Shown here piece after piece: positions 43,858 through 54,240 of a stretch of DNA of 64,000 nucleotides. The notes under the pieces are model-generated. The model did no database searches. It had not been told where the DNA came from and saw nothing but the letters and a program-made list of their open reading frames with translations. Origin of the DNA: Gordonia tangerina (lineage in GTDB: Bacteria; Actinomycetota; Actinomycetes; Mycobacteriales; Mycobacteriaceae); NCBI RefSeq assembly GCF_021556435.1, contig NZ_JAKGCU010000001.1, positions 186,001 through 250,000 of the forward strand, written 5' to 3'. Numbering within the stretch: the stretch's first letter is position 1; every line of letters begins with the position of its first letter. The position numbers were made by a program, and so were the translations under genes.

Positions 43858-46800
43858 TTCACGGTTCTCGGCCGAGCCCTACCTCGCCGAGCTGCGACCC
43901 TTTCAACGCGCCAGCGTCGACCAAGTCGTCAACGTGCTCTACCGGCAGAAGACCGGAACCCGCTACCTGGTGGCCGACGAGACGGGTCTCGGCAAGAGCA
44001 TGATTGCGCGCGGTGTCATCGCCGCCGCCATCGAAGACCTCCAAGACGACGACGAGGTCGGACGCATCGACATCGTCTACATCTGCTCCAATGCCGACGT
44101 TGCGCGCCAGAACGTCAAACGCCTCGACATCCTGGGCACCAAGGTCAACCTGTCGACCCGACTGAGCATGCTGGCCACCGCGTCGCACCAGCTCAACACT
44201 CCAGTGACGTCAGTCGGTAAGCCAGTGAACCTCGTCTCGCTCACCCCACGAACATCATTCCCCGACAGGGGATGGCGCACTGGAATGAGCGATGAGCGAG
44301 CGCTGCTGTTTCTGATCTTGCGTGACGAACTACAGCTGCGCGGGGCGCGTGCCACTGCCGCCTACCGTGTCCTCCGCGGAACCATGGAGTGGGGTCGATT
44401 CAAAGAACAAACGCAGAAGTTCGAGCGGGCGCTGGCAGACAGGGCATCGGGCGGTGCACCACCGCTGGATCAGACCGTGGTCGCCAAGTTTACCGAGCTC
44501 ATCCGGGAAGCTGGATCGGACGGCACCTCACTTCTGGACGCCTTCATCGACTTGGTCGATGAGACGGTGGGCCGATCCGGTGTTCCCGGCGGTTTTTCGG
44601 CCGGCGCGAACATGGTGATTGCCCTGCGTCGAACGCTGGCACGTGCCGGTGTGGAGGCACTCGAGCCCGATCTGATCATCTTGGATGAGTTTCAACGGTT
44701 CACCGACCTCCTCGCCGACGACCAACCGGTGAGCGAGCTTGCCCAGGAGATGTTCAACTACTCGGCTGCCCGCGTCCTGCTGCTGTCGGCGACTCCCTAC
44801 AAGCCGTTCGACATCGATGACGAAGTCGATGGAGGCGCCGCAGCAATGAGGGGAAGCGATGGGACTCACCGCGAACAGTTCATGGGTACCCTCGACTTCC
44901 TTGCCAAGGGTCGCGCCGAACCGGGGGAAGGCACTCGCGGAATCGCAAAGCTGCTGAATGAGTTCCGCGATGCTGTCACGCGCGGGCACGATCCGACCGA
45001 GCTGCGGGATCGTCTGCGCGCGGAGCTTCTCACCGTGATGTGCCGAACCGAACGGCCCTCTACCGCGAAGTCGTCCATGGTCAAGGAGCGACGAGCTCCG
45101 GCATCGGCTGTCACCAGCGACGACATCAGTCAGTTCATCGCACTGACAGAACTTGCAGACCACGTCGGCACACACCTGCCGATGGATGTGTGGAAGTCGG
45201 TGCCTGCACTGGTCCACTTCATGGACGCCTACCAGTTGGGGCGGTTCGTGGACCGGGACGCCGACGACCCCGAGGTGCAGCGAATGCTGAACGGTCTGCA
45301 GCGGTTGAACCCACAAGCAGTGGAGACATATCAGGAACTGCCCCAACAGAATCCGAGGCTCCAGACCCTGATCGACCAGACCACCGGGAAGAACTGGCAG
45401 CAGACGCTGTGGATGCCGCCGTCGCTGCCGTATCTCAAGCCGTCTGGTCCATATGCGAGCTTCCAAGCGCAGACGATGACCAAGAAGTTGGTGTTTTCGC
45501 AATGGTCGGCGACCCCGGCATCCGTCGCCTCCCTGCTGAGCCACGACGCAAGCCGCCGCATCGCGCGTAGTGAGACAGCCGCGCCACGCAACATCACGAC
45601 GAACGAGAATGTCTCGCCACGTCTTCAGTTCCGGAGGAGTGGCGGTGATCTGTCGGCGATGGCGTCGTTCATGATCTTCTTCCCGCTGCCTGGACTCGCT
45701 GACGAAGCCGACCCGCTCGCGCTAGCCGGACCGGCCGGCGACGCCGTTGACCGTGAGGTCGCTGAAACACAGCTGGCACGCCAACTTGCGTCCCGCCTCC
45801 CCGCCGACGCGCGAGAGTCCACAGCGAGCGAGACTGCGCCCCTGCTGTGGCGGTGGCCGCTCGTGATCAGTGATGGAGTGCTCGACGAGGCGCTATCAGG
45901 GACGGTTGCAGGGCTAACGCCGACTCAGGCGATGGCCGGCCGCGTTCGAGATCCCGACGACCCTGACGCTCCGCATCATGAGGACCAGACATCGGTCCTG
46001 TCGGACTACGTCGCCCAGGCCATTGCGGTGCATCGGGGCGAACAGCCCCTCGACCTGTCGACGATCCCGCAGGACCTCGCAGTCCGCACCGCCCGGCTAG
46101 CCATGCATTCACCGGCGAACTGTGCCTGGCGTGCGCTCGGAAGGCTGTCGGTAGATACCTCTCAGGTGACGGTCGGTGGCCGGTGGCGCGCGGCGGCGGT
46201 CCTCGCCTCAGGTTTGCGAACTCTGTTCAACCGCTGGGAGTCGTCACTGATACTCGACGACCTCTATCGAGACGAGTCCCCATACTGGCAGAAAGTGTTG
46301 CGCTACTGCGCAGATGGCAATCTGCAGGCGCTTCTCGACGAGTACCTCTATCACCTCGCCGCTGTCGAGGGCGACAGCACGATGTCAGACGAGTCGCTCG
46401 TGAGGTTCGCGTTCCACGCCGCGCAGCCACTCAAGCTCAGCACCGCAATCTATAAAGGCAAGGACCCGCTCGGTGGCGACGACATCGACTTCCGCTGCCG
46501 CTTCGCGATGCGCTACGGCGACACCAAGCAAGACGATCAGGCGGTGCGCTCCACCGACATCCGTGAAGCGTTCAACTCGCCGTTCTGGCCGTTCGTGCTC
46601 GTGTCCACGAGTGTCGGGCAGGAGGGCATCGACTTCCATCCGTGGTGCCACAACCTCGTGCACTGGAATGTGCCGGGCAACCCGGTCGACTTTGAGCAGC
46701 GCGACGGCCGTGTGAATCGATTCCGCGGGCACGCGGTGCGGCGGAACATCGCGCAGAAGCACGGTGGCGAGATGCTGCAGTCGGCGAATCCGTGGGGCGA

Positions 46801-47089
46801 GGCGTACGAGCTGGCGGGGATCGATGCGCCGCATCCGGACGTTCCGGGACTCGCACCGGACTGGGTGTATCCGGGTCCGCACAAGGTGTTTCGGGATCTG
46901 CTTCCGTATCAGCTGAGTACGGATGAGGCGCGGATCGAGCGGGTGAAGAAGCGGGTTGCGTACTACCGGCTGGCGTTTGGGCAGGCGCGGCAGGAGGATT
47001 TGATCTCCGTTGTTTCGATGGCCGGAGTGAAGGAAGACTATGCGTCAGAGTGGCGCGTTGACCTGCGTCCGGAGACCGGAAGGGTTTGA
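43850..47089 (+). CDS. Large superfamily 2 helicase (DEAD/SNF2-like) of the DUF6361 operon
   Basis: About 1079 residues from GTG 43850, inside the end of the PLD gene. Walker A as DETGLGKS near residues 43-50, a motif II variant DEFQRF near 285, SAT as LLLSATPYK near 305, and the C-terminal half with TSVGQEGIDFHPW and QRDGRVNRFRGH as motifs V and VI. Hundreds of residues of insert lie between the two RecA domains. Likely DNA translocase that positions the PLD nuclease. Convergent with the DUF262 gene, two bases apart. Confidence 0.85.
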   Translation: MSDSRFSAEPYLAELRPFQRASVDQVVNVLYRQKTGTRYLVADETGLGKSMIARGVIAAAIEDLQDDDEVGRIDIVYICSNADVARQNVKRLDILGTKVNLSTRLSMLATASHQLNTPVTSVGKPVNLVSLTPRTSFPDRGWRTGMSDERALLFLILRDELQLRGARATAAYRVLRGTMEWGRFKEQTQKFERALADRASGGAPPLDQTVVAKFTELIREAGSDGTSLLDAFIDLVDETVGRSGVPGGFSAGANMVIALRRTLARAGVEALEPDLIILDEFQRFTDLLADDQPVSELAQEMFNYSAARVLLLSATPYKPFDIDDEVDGGAAAMRGSDGTHREQFMGTLDFLAKGRAEPGEGTRGIAKLLNEFRDAVTRGHDPTELRDRLRAELLTVMCRTERPSTAKSSMVKERRAPASAVTSDDISQFIALTELADHVGTHLPMDVWKSVPALVHFMDAYQLGRFVDRDADDPEVQRMLNGLQRLNPQAVETYQELPQQNPRLQTLIDQTTGKNWQQTLWMPPSLPYLKPSGPYASFQAQTMTKKLVFSQWSATPASVASLLSHDASRRIARSETAAPRNITTNENVSPRLQFRRSGGDLSAMASFMIFFPLPGLADEADPLALAGPAGDAVDREVAETQLARQLASRLPADARESTASETAPLLWRWPLVISDGVLDEALSGTVAGLTPTQAMAGRVRDPDDPDAPHHEDQTSVLSDYVAQAIAVHRGEQPLDLSTIPQDLAVRTARLAMHSPANCAWRALGRLSVDTSQVTVGGRWRAAAVLASGLRTLFNRWESSLILDDLYRDESPYWQKVLRYCADGNLQALLDEYLYHLAAVEGDSTMSDESLVRFAFHAAQPLKLSTAIYKGKDPLGGDDIDFRCRFAMRYGDTKQDDQAVRSTDIREAFNSPFWPFVLVSTSVGQEGIDFHPWCHNLVHWNVPGNPVDFEQRDGRVNRFRGHAVRRNIAQKHGGEMLQSANPWGEAYELAGIDAPHPDVPGLAPDWVYPGPHKVFRDLLPYQLSTDEARIERVKKRVAYYRLAFGQARQEDLISVVSMAGVKEDYASEWRVDLRPETGRV

Positions 47090-47091
47090 AC

Positions 47092-49122
47092 TTACGTTAA
47101 TCGAATCCTCCGCGGGCGAACGCCCGGCACGTATTCGACACCCGGAATGGTTCCCTTGTTGACACCTTGAGCGATGGCGCCGGCGCTGATCTCATTGGCC
47201 TCGTAGTCGGTGCTTTCGTAAGCCGCGACCTCGGAAATTCGAAACTCAGTGCCGGGCGGGAAGCGCCCAAGGACCTGAAGCACGTGTGAAGCGACGGCTC
47301 CGTTGGAACGGCGATAACCGCCAATGCCTCTTACCTGCTGTACACGTGTCTCGACGCGGGGCGACATGGCCGAAGCGGCTGGCATCGCCGACGGCGAGTC
47401 TAGGGCCGGATCATAGGCGTCGCCTACGCTGAATGCGTCATCTTCGTCCTCAGGTAGCTCGGATTCCACGGTCGGAAACTCAGCCACAGGTGCTGTACTT
47501 GTGGCGGAGGGTATTTCTAGGAGCCGATTCAACACATTGGCGAGTTCAGATTGCCGGACGGAAATAAATTCTGGGAATCGATCGATCGACCACAATTCTC
47601 TATTCGTTGGAACTTGTTGCTCTTCGAGCCGTTCTTCCGGAATGGTAGGAAGATAGGTCGCAGGATCTTTCGCTGCAATAGACCGGTTTGACGAGCCGAA
47701 CACGAATGCTAAGTTGCCGATACAGTTCGTCATGTCGGAACCGTAGATTTGCAGTACTTTTGCTTTCGGGAAAACGTGGTGATACTCGATTCTCGACCCC
47801 GATGTCATGGGGGCGGAAATCAGCGTTTGATTGTTGATCCAGTCCTTCGCGGAACGCTTAAGAGCCGCGATGTAGAGCAGGTTGAACCAGGCGGAGCTCA
47901 TCTTCTTGCTCGAAAGCTCTTCGGGCTCGATGGGGGTGCCTATCGGGCGTGCGCCTGATGCGCGCCGCACTAGATCCGTCAGCGCGTCGCCGGCGTCGCC
48001 TACGTTAGCAGTGGCGGTCCGCAGCGCCTTCGCGTCGGCGTCGAGCTTGCCTTCCACCTGGTTCGAGTAGTAACTGAAAGCCATAGCGGTGTAGACCCAC
48101 CGTTTCAAGTGTGCGGTTTCGTTAGGGCTGAGCCGACTGCGTTTTAGGAACAGTAGATAGGCAGGTATCACTACGACATTGGGACTCGTCAAGACCGCCG
48201 AGCGTGGGATGCTGCACTCACCTCTGAGAAAGTCGATTGCGTAGCTGAGGGCTGTTTCTGTTTGAGACCAGCAGCGCTTGAGGTCGTCGCCGGTAACGGA
48301 CTTGTTAATGAGCTTGATGGAGTGCGCACCGGTGCCAGCCAGGAGGCCGGTCAGTCGAAGGACTGCCTCGCGGTCAAGTGCAAAATTCTGGCGATCGAGC
48401 TCATCGCTAAACTGATCAATAACTTCCACGCCCTCGGGCCATCGCGCGGCAATGGCGCTCAGCACCAGATCGCCTTTAGCGAGCCTGCGACCGCCCTGAT
48501 TGACGCGTGTGAAGATCTCAGCGACTTCTTCGTAGTCGTCCGAGTTCACCGTGATGACGGGGACCAGTTTGTCGCGAATGCGGTGAACGTTGCGTACCCG
48601 TTCGTAAAACATGTCATAGTTCGGGTCGGTGTTATCGACGCCAGCAGCAGCGAGTAGCTGTCCGAATTGAGGTGCCTCGCCGATAAGTTGGGACACTCGT
48701 AGCAGCCGCGGGTTTCTGCGCTGTGTTGCACTGGCGTTCAAGAACTCCTCGGAGTCCACATCGAAGCGGACGTCGAGGTGAGTGCCAATTGTGCGGTCAG
48801 GCGCTATGACGGCTGCGAGAGACGTGAGCCGTTGCTGACCGTCTAGAAGCACCGACGGGTGCAATTGATCTTGCTGATTCTGTACGACAGATGCGGCTTT
48901 GAGGGGAATATCGAGCGTGGTTCGCCAGACCAGTAGTGAGCCGACGGGATAGTCCTTGTAGAGAGAGTCAAGCAGGAACGGTACCTGAGACTTCTTCCAT
49001 ACGTATCCGCGCTGGATTGATGGGATTACGATCCGGCCGTCGAGAAGATGCCGTACCTGAGTAATCAAGCTTTCAGTTCCCAGACCCATGCCTTTTCGTC
49101 CAATCCCAGGGCCGAGCGCCAT
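47092..49122 (-). CDS. DUF262-HNH (GmrSD-like) restriction protein with C-terminal extension
   Basis: 676 residues. DUF262 signature: IPSIQRGYVWKKSQVPFLLDSLYKDYPVGS across 33-62 and DGQQR at 94-98. The middle is helical. A C-terminal HNH-like core is EYHHVFPKAKVLQ, followed by Asn in MTNCIGNLAFVFGSSNRSIA. GmrSD enzymes cut modified DNA and SspE-like ones sense phosphorothioate; which applies is unknown. About 150 extra C-terminal residues (PHV-like beta/HTH) follow. The nucleotide sequence is less GC-rich than the helicase next door. Confidence 0.8.
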   Translation of the reverse strand: MALGPGIGRKGMGLGTESLITQVRHLLDGRIVIPSIQRGYVWKKSQVPFLLDSLYKDYPVGSLLVWRTTLDIPLKAASVVQNQQDQLHPSVLLDGQQRLTSLAAVIAPDRTIGTHLDVRFDVDSEEFLNASATQRRNPRLLRVSQLIGEAPQFGQLLAAAGVDNTDPNYDMFYERVRNVHRIRDKLVPVITVNSDDYEEVAEIFTRVNQGGRRLAKGDLVLSAIAARWPEGVEVIDQFSDELDRQNFALDREAVLRLTGLLAGTGAHSIKLINKSVTGDDLKRCWSQTETALSYAIDFLRGECSIPRSAVLTSPNVVVIPAYLLFLKRSRLSPNETAHLKRWVYTAMAFSYYSNQVEGKLDADAKALRTATANVGDAGDALTDLVRRASGARPIGTPIEPEELSSKKMSSAWFNLLYIAALKRSAKDWINNQTLISAPMTSGSRIEYHHVFPKAKVLQIYGSDMTNCIGNLAFVFGSSNRSIAAKDPATYLPTIPEERLEEQQVPTNRELWSIDRFPEFISVRQSELANVLNRLLEIPSATSTAPVAEFPTVESELPEDEDDAFSVGDAYDPALDSPSAMPAASAMSPRVETRVQQVRGIGGYRRSNGAVASHVLQVLGRFPPGTEFRISEVAAYESTDYEANEISAGAIAQGVNKGTIPGVEYVPGVRPRRIRLT

Positions 49123-49211
49123 TTCGGCGCGTCGGGCAGGTGCAAATTGTAACTGATTCCATGCACACGGCGTCGGCTTCTATACATTCGTTCACGGTTT
49201 CTCGATGTCCG

Positions 49212-52200
49212 TTAGCCCTTGACTAGCTGCATCAGTTGAGCGTAATCAGTGACGATATCGTAGGCGACCTCCTTTGCGCTGTTGGTATTCAGAGACTTGA
49301 AGAACTTGCGAGCGCATTCAATCTTGGCGTTCTCGACGCCCTTGAGCTGAAGGCTTGACAGCGAGCCCTTGGTCTCCGCCACGAAGTAGACGTGCTTGAT
49401 GTTGCCTTCGTTGAACGTAATCGCCCAGTCAGGGTTGTAGTCACCGACCGGGGTCGGGATGAAGAAGCCTCGAGGGAGTTTCGCGTAGACAGCTACCTCG
49501 CTGCTCGTGTCGATCTCGGTAACGAAGTCACGTTCGATCTTTGAGTCGGTGACGACGTAGTCGTAGATGTGCTTGTTCAGCTTGTCGCCGGCCTGCGTGA
49601 AGTCCTGCTTGGTCTGATTCTCGGTGAAGATCGCCGCGTCGAATCGGTCTTCCAGTGTGTCGTAGGTCAGGTGCTCGACGATCACAGTTGCCTTCTGCTC
49701 GTTGACGAGCCGGGCGGTTTCGGTGATGAAATGTTCCGGGTTGAGCCGGAACTTCGCGAATGTAGCCGGCGTGATCCCGCCCAGGATGGCGGCAGCGGTA
49801 CGTCGGGTTAGTTGGGTTTTCTCAGTGATCTCGCCGAGTAAGTCGTACTTCACTTGTGAGCCCGCCGTGGCCGTCTCGGTGTGAGTCCGTGTCCGCGTTT
49901 GGTCGAATCCCGCTGTGTTGGTGAGATCCTCGGCGTCGAAGGAGTCCTTCTGCTGCCCGGCCTGAACAACGTACTGCATCGCGGCCACGTTGAGGTGGGT
50001 GTCGAGCGCCTGAATGCACTTGCGGACCAGCTCGTTCGAGTCGAACTCGACCTGGTAGACCGCCTTGTGGTTGATTCGATCCCAGAGTGCCTGGAACTCC
50101 TTCTTCGCGAAATTGGCCTCGTTGAGCGGGATCTTCTTCGGCTTGCGTCCGTCCTCCCCGATCACCTTCACATCCAGATACAGGGCATCCACGAGCGGCC
50201 ACACGGAATCGATGACCGGCCGCAGCACCTCCGAAGTGGGGGCGGCGAGGGTGCCGGTTTCCTTGGCCTGCTTGTACGTCTCGGAGACCGTGTCGTCGTC
50301 GTTGAGGTAGTCGTTCTTGATCAGGTACTTGTACAGTGCCTGCGCGAGCGCCTCCTCTACGACGGATTCGCCGCTGGAAGTTTGGATGGTCTTGCCGGTA
50401 AAGAACTTCACGCTCGCCTTGCGTGGGCGTGCGGCCAACGAGTCTGCGATCTCTTTCTGCAGGCCAGCGACGAAGTCGGTGTAGGACTCGTCGGTGACGA
50501 CGGTCAGTTCGTTGATGTCGTGCACGACGACCGGGTTGTCCATTCGCTCGCCGTGCTGGTCGACCGCCAGGCGCAAACCTCGTCCGATCTCCTGACGGCG
50601 AGAGACCGTGTTGTCGCTCTTCTTGAGCATTCCCATAACAAACACGTTGGGGTTGTCCCAGCCCTCGCGCAAGGCGGAGTGCGAGAAGATAAATCGTACC
50701 GGTTCCTCGAACGACAGCAGGCGTTCCTTGTCCTTGAGGATCAGATCGTAGGCGTCGGTGTCGGTGGACTGTCCCTTGTCGTCACCCCGGCCGCTGACCT
50801 TTCCGTCGACCTGCCGCTTGGTCTTCTTGTCGATGGAGAAGTAGCCCTCGTGCACCCGTCCGACCTCGTCGCGGAGCAGGTACTCCTGATGCGCGGCGGC
50901 CGAGTCGTCGAGCGCGAGCTCGCCGAGCACCTCGTCGCGGATCGCGACGTACTCTTCCTCGAACCAGCGGGCGTAGTCGCCAAGGGTGTCCTCGCGGGCG
51001 TAGTCGCGATACTTCGCGACCTCGTCGATGAAGAACAGTGAGAGCACCTTGATTCCACGACTGAACAGTTCACGTTCCTTGTCCAGGTGGGCTCGGATGA
51101 CTTCCCGTATCTGGATGCGCCGCTTGGTTTCCTCGGTCACATCACGGTCGGCAAGTTGCCCCGCGATGACCACGTCGCCGTTGCTCAGTTCGATCACGTC
51201 GCGGTTGGCGTCGATGTCGGTGACGAATAGGCCCTTGTACGCCTCGATACCGTTGGACAGGTCGTGCAGGTTCGCGCCGACGTCGAGCCGTTTGACTTGG
51301 CGCTTTATGTTGGTCTTGGTCTGGACCTCGATCTCGACTCGGGCTCGTGGTTTGGCGCCCTTGGCAATTTCGATCGCATCGACGTACAGGTACGCGGCCG
51401 AGCCGGCGAGCCCCTTTACGGTGATACCGCGGACGGCGATCTTTTTTACTAGCTTCTGGTTGTAGGCGTCGAGGGCGTCGAGGCGATGCACCTTGGTGTG
51501 CTCAACCTTGTGTGTGGCCGAATAGCGCAGCACCATCAGCGCATTGAACTCGGCCAGCGATGTGAGTGACCTGTCCGCTCCGATCTTCTGCGGTTCGTCG
51601 ATGACCACGATCGGCCGGTTGGCCTTGATCACGTCGATCGGTCGGCGGGACTGGAAATCGTCGAGTACGTCGTAGATCCGCCGGTTGTCCTTACCGGACG
51701 AGTTGAAGGCCTGAATGTTGATGATCATCACCTGCACCCCAGCGTCGGAGCTGAACCGCTCAAGCTCGTGCAGTTGCGACGAGTTGTAGATGAACGAGCG
51801 AGGCTTCGTTCCGTAAATCTGCTGGAAGTGCTCGGTGGTCACGTCGAAAGACTTCTTCACGCCTTCACGGATCGCTACGGACGGCACGACGATGATGAAC
51901 TTCGACCAGCCATAGCGCTTGTTCATTTCCATGATCGTCTTGATGTAGACGTAAGTCTTACCCGTGCCTGTCTCCATCTCGACGTCGAGATTCGGCGCCC
52001 CCGGTGCCGCCTTGCTGTCCACCAACTTCGCCGCCAGCGGCAAATTCCGGGAACGCTGCACCCTGTGGGTGTTCTCGAGCAGTTGGGCATCGGTGAGTGC
52101 GATCTCTGCATTCCGCAGCCCGGAGTCCGGGGTTTCGCTCGTTTCGAATAGTCCCGGGTTGGCGACCGACTTCACGTTGCCGGGATCGATCCGGTACGAG

Positions 52201-52292
52201 ATGCCGTCGTGCTTGGGCTGACCCGCGAACACCTCGACCACCGAATCGACCGCGTCGGTCTGGAACTGCTGAACCTTGAATTGGATCTTCAT
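49212..52292 (-). CDS. Type III restriction enzyme Res subunit
   Basis: 1026 residues. DEAD-like ATPase: METGTGKT at 106-113, DEPQ near 233, RYSATH, and later motifs SREGWDNPNVF-type (HSALREGWDNPNV) and RRQEIGRGLRL. PD-(D/E)XK at the C-terminus: NPDWAITF and VAETKG near 955-976. This is the canonical Res layout. It forms a complex with the Mod subunit encoded three bases upstream. It is the last gene of the leftward operon; the 89 bp before the DUF262 gene may hold that gene's promoter. Confidence 0.93.
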   Translation of the reverse strand: MKIQFKVQQFQTDAVDSVVEVFAGQPKHDGISYRIDPGNVKSVANPGLFETSETPDSGLRNAEIALTDAQLLENTHRVQRSRNLPLAAKLVDSKAAPGAPNLDVEMETGTGKTYVYIKTIMEMNKRYGWSKFIIVVPSVAIREGVKKSFDVTTEHFQQIYGTKPRSFIYNSSQLHELERFSSDAGVQVMIINIQAFNSSGKDNRRIYDVLDDFQSRRPIDVIKANRPIVVIDEPQKIGADRSLTSLAEFNALMVLRYSATHKVEHTKVHRLDALDAYNQKLVKKIAVRGITVKGLAGSAAYLYVDAIEIAKGAKPRARVEIEVQTKTNIKRQVKRLDVGANLHDLSNGIEAYKGLFVTDIDANRDVIELSNGDVVIAGQLADRDVTEETKRRIQIREVIRAHLDKERELFSRGIKVLSLFFIDEVAKYRDYAREDTLGDYARWFEEEYVAIRDEVLGELALDDSAAAHQEYLLRDEVGRVHEGYFSIDKKTKRQVDGKVSGRGDDKGQSTDTDAYDLILKDKERLLSFEEPVRFIFSHSALREGWDNPNVFVMGMLKKSDNTVSRRQEIGRGLRLAVDQHGERMDNPVVVHDINELTVVTDESYTDFVAGLQKEIADSLAARPRKASVKFFTGKTIQTSSGESVVEEALAQALYKYLIKNDYLNDDDTVSETYKQAKETGTLAAPTSEVLRPVIDSVWPLVDALYLDVKVIGEDGRKPKKIPLNEANFAKKEFQALWDRINHKAVYQVEFDSNELVRKCIQALDTHLNVAAMQYVVQAGQQKDSFDAEDLTNTAGFDQTRTRTHTETATAGSQVKYDLLGEITEKTQLTRRTAAAILGGITPATFAKFRLNPEHFITETARLVNEQKATVIVEHLTYDTLEDRFDAAIFTENQTKQDFTQAGDKLNKHIYDYVVTDSKIERDFVTEIDTSSEVAVYAKLPRGFFIPTPVGDYNPDWAITFNEGNIKHVYFVAETKGSLSSLQLKGVENAKIECARKFFKSLNTNSAKEVAYDIVTDYAQLMQLVKG

Positions 52293-52295
52293 CGG

Positions 52296-54227
52296 TCAGA
52301 TCGCCTTCACGACGGTGGTCGGCGAGACCTCGCGGAAGATCTGCTCTGCGTTGATGCGGGCATCGTCAGCGAAGCTGGAGTCACGGAACACGGCGCGCAA
52401 GGGTTCACGCTCAGCGATGGTGCGCACCAACTCGGGTTTGACCGTCGAGTCGAAGCACGCGATCAGGGCGCCATCCTCGACTGTAACGATCTCCTGACCG
52501 TCGATCTGTTCGACAGCGATTTCCATTGTGAGTTCGAGGCCCCAGTCGAGCATAACTTGGAACAACAGATCCTCGCCTGAACGGTCCATCTTCACACTGG
52601 TCTCAAGCTCCGCCATGGTGAGCTGGTCGGTCGCATCAGGCGACCGGAGCACATCGGCCATGTTGGTGGAATCGACATGGAGGCTCCTGAAGCCGATATC
52701 CAAGCCTGTCTCACCAATGCCTGAACTCTCGGCGACGCTCGCACCAGCTCGCCGAATGCGTTCTCTAGACAACTCGGCGATCGTAGAATACCCGGCATCC
52801 GCAGCGGTGGAATTTTGGTCGGTGTGCTCATCCAGCTGCACCATGACGAACTGTCGCCGCCCTCCATCTTCAAGGTTGGCCATCATCACTGCGTGAGCCA
52901 TTGATGAGCTGCCTGCGAAGAAATCGAGGATAGTGCACTCCGGGCCGGTGGCAATCTCGAGAAGACGCTTCATCAACTTGGGCGATTTGGGGAAGTCCAT
53001 TACAGCACCCCCGAAGAGATCCTTGACTGCCTTTCGTCCGTAGTCGTTGGTGAACTCTCCATCCAGCCAAACGGATTTCACCAGTGTTTTAGAAACTTCG
53101 CCATTGACATCGTACAAATAGTCTTTCCGGAAGATTCGCCACTCCGCACCCGTCAATTCAGCGGTCAGCAGTGCGTTGTCACGTAGAACCCTCTCACGCC
53201 CCCAAGTCCAACATGTTTGTGTCCCATCTGGCGCATCTGGGAGCACTTCGACATGGAACTCGCCAGTCCGTTCCGTTGACACTCGCCCTGTCGAAGGCTC
53301 GACAAAGAGGGGAAAATAGAGATTGGGCCTCGTCTGGGGGTTGAATGCCTGATTTCGGTTGCGCAGACCGAGGAGACGAAACGGACCGCCATCGTCGGAA
53401 CGCTGGTATTCATCCGCCATCCTCCCAGCTTTCGCGATCCCCTTGATCGACTCAGCAGCAGAGTTGCGTACGAAGATCATGAGAGACTCATGAGTCTTGG
53501 CCACAAATCGATCCAAGTGACGGCCTCGTGGGTTGACTTGCACGGCAACCTGAGCAACGAAGTTGCGTGTACCGAATATCTCGTCGCCGATCTTGCGCAG
53601 GTTCGCACTTTCGTTGTCATCGATCGAGATGACTAGGACACCATCGTCAGTAAGTAGGTTTCGCGCGAGCTTAAGCCTCGGGTAAAGCATGCTCAGCCAG
53701 TCGGAATGAAACCGGCCATTCGATTCAGGATTCGCGACGAGGCTTGCTCCGCTCTCGTCGGTCTGTCCTGATCTCAGGAGGTACTCGTCCTTCGTCTCTG
53801 CGAAGTCGTCGTTGTATACAAAGTCGTTGCCGGTGTTATACGGCGGATCGATGTATATCAGCTTGACCTTGCCGAGGTATGACTCCTGCAACAACTTCAA
53901 CGCCTCGAGGTTGTCGCCCTCTATGAAGAGGTTCTTTGTGGTGTCGAAGTCGACGGACTCTTCCCGCACGGGTCGAAGGGTTTTCGCGATGGGGGCGTTC
54001 GCCGCGAACGCGGCAGCGCGTTTTCCAGGCCAATCGAGCCGATAACGTTCCTGCGGCCCCTCGACAACATGGTCGGACAGTTCCTGGCGGAGCAGGTCGA
54101 AGTCAATGGCCTTCCGAGGGCTGCCGTCGGCGCCGAGAGTTTCAGTGACGACGCTCGGGAACAACTCCGCGATCTTGTCGATGTTGGTGTCGGTCAGGTC
54201 GGGTGACGTCATGCGCAGCTTGTCCAC
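52296..54227 (-). CDS. Type III Mod DNA methyltransferase
   Basis: 643 residues from GTG 54227; ATG 54212 is an alternative. Beta-class amino-methyltransferase: DPPYNTG at 127-133 precedes the AdoMet site FFAGSSSMAHA near 430. The variable segment between (about 240-400) should be the target-recognition domain. Such Mod proteins modify adenine N6 on one strand of an asymmetric site. It follows the DUF4391 gene and precedes Res by 3 bp. Confidence 0.93.
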   Translation of the reverse strand: MDKLRMTSPDLTDTNIDKIAELFPSVVTETLGADGSPRKAIDFDLLRQELSDHVVEGPQERYRLDWPGKRAAAFAANAPIAKTLRPVREESVDFDTTKNLFIEGDNLEALKLLQESYLGKVKLIYIDPPYNTGNDFVYNDDFAETKDEYLLRSGQTDESGASLVANPESNGRFHSDWLSMLYPRLKLARNLLTDDGVLVISIDDNESANLRKIGDEIFGTRNFVAQVAVQVNPRGRHLDRFVAKTHESLMIFVRNSAAESIKGIAKAGRMADEYQRSDDGGPFRLLGLRNRNQAFNPQTRPNLYFPLFVEPSTGRVSTERTGEFHVEVLPDAPDGTQTCWTWGRERVLRDNALLTAELTGAEWRIFRKDYLYDVNGEVSKTLVKSVWLDGEFTNDYGRKAVKDLFGGAVMDFPKSPKLMKRLLEIATGPECTILDFFAGSSSMAHAVMMANLEDGGRRQFVMVQLDEHTDQNSTAADAGYSTIAELSRERIRRAGASVAESSGIGETGLDIGFRSLHVDSTNMADVLRSPDATDQLTMAELETSVKMDRSGEDLLFQVMLDWGLELTMEIAVEQIDGQEIVTVEDGALIACFDSTVKPELVRTIAEREPLRAVFRDSSFADDARINAEQIFREVSPTTVVKAI

Positions 54228-54240
54228 GGGTTTGCTCTGC

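Noticed and set aside
40953..47089. Assignment to DISARM, BREX, Dpd or Mokosh
   Set aside because: PLD and helicase genes are shared with some of these, but PglZ, DrmA/DrmB, Dpd and MkoA-type kinase components are missing.
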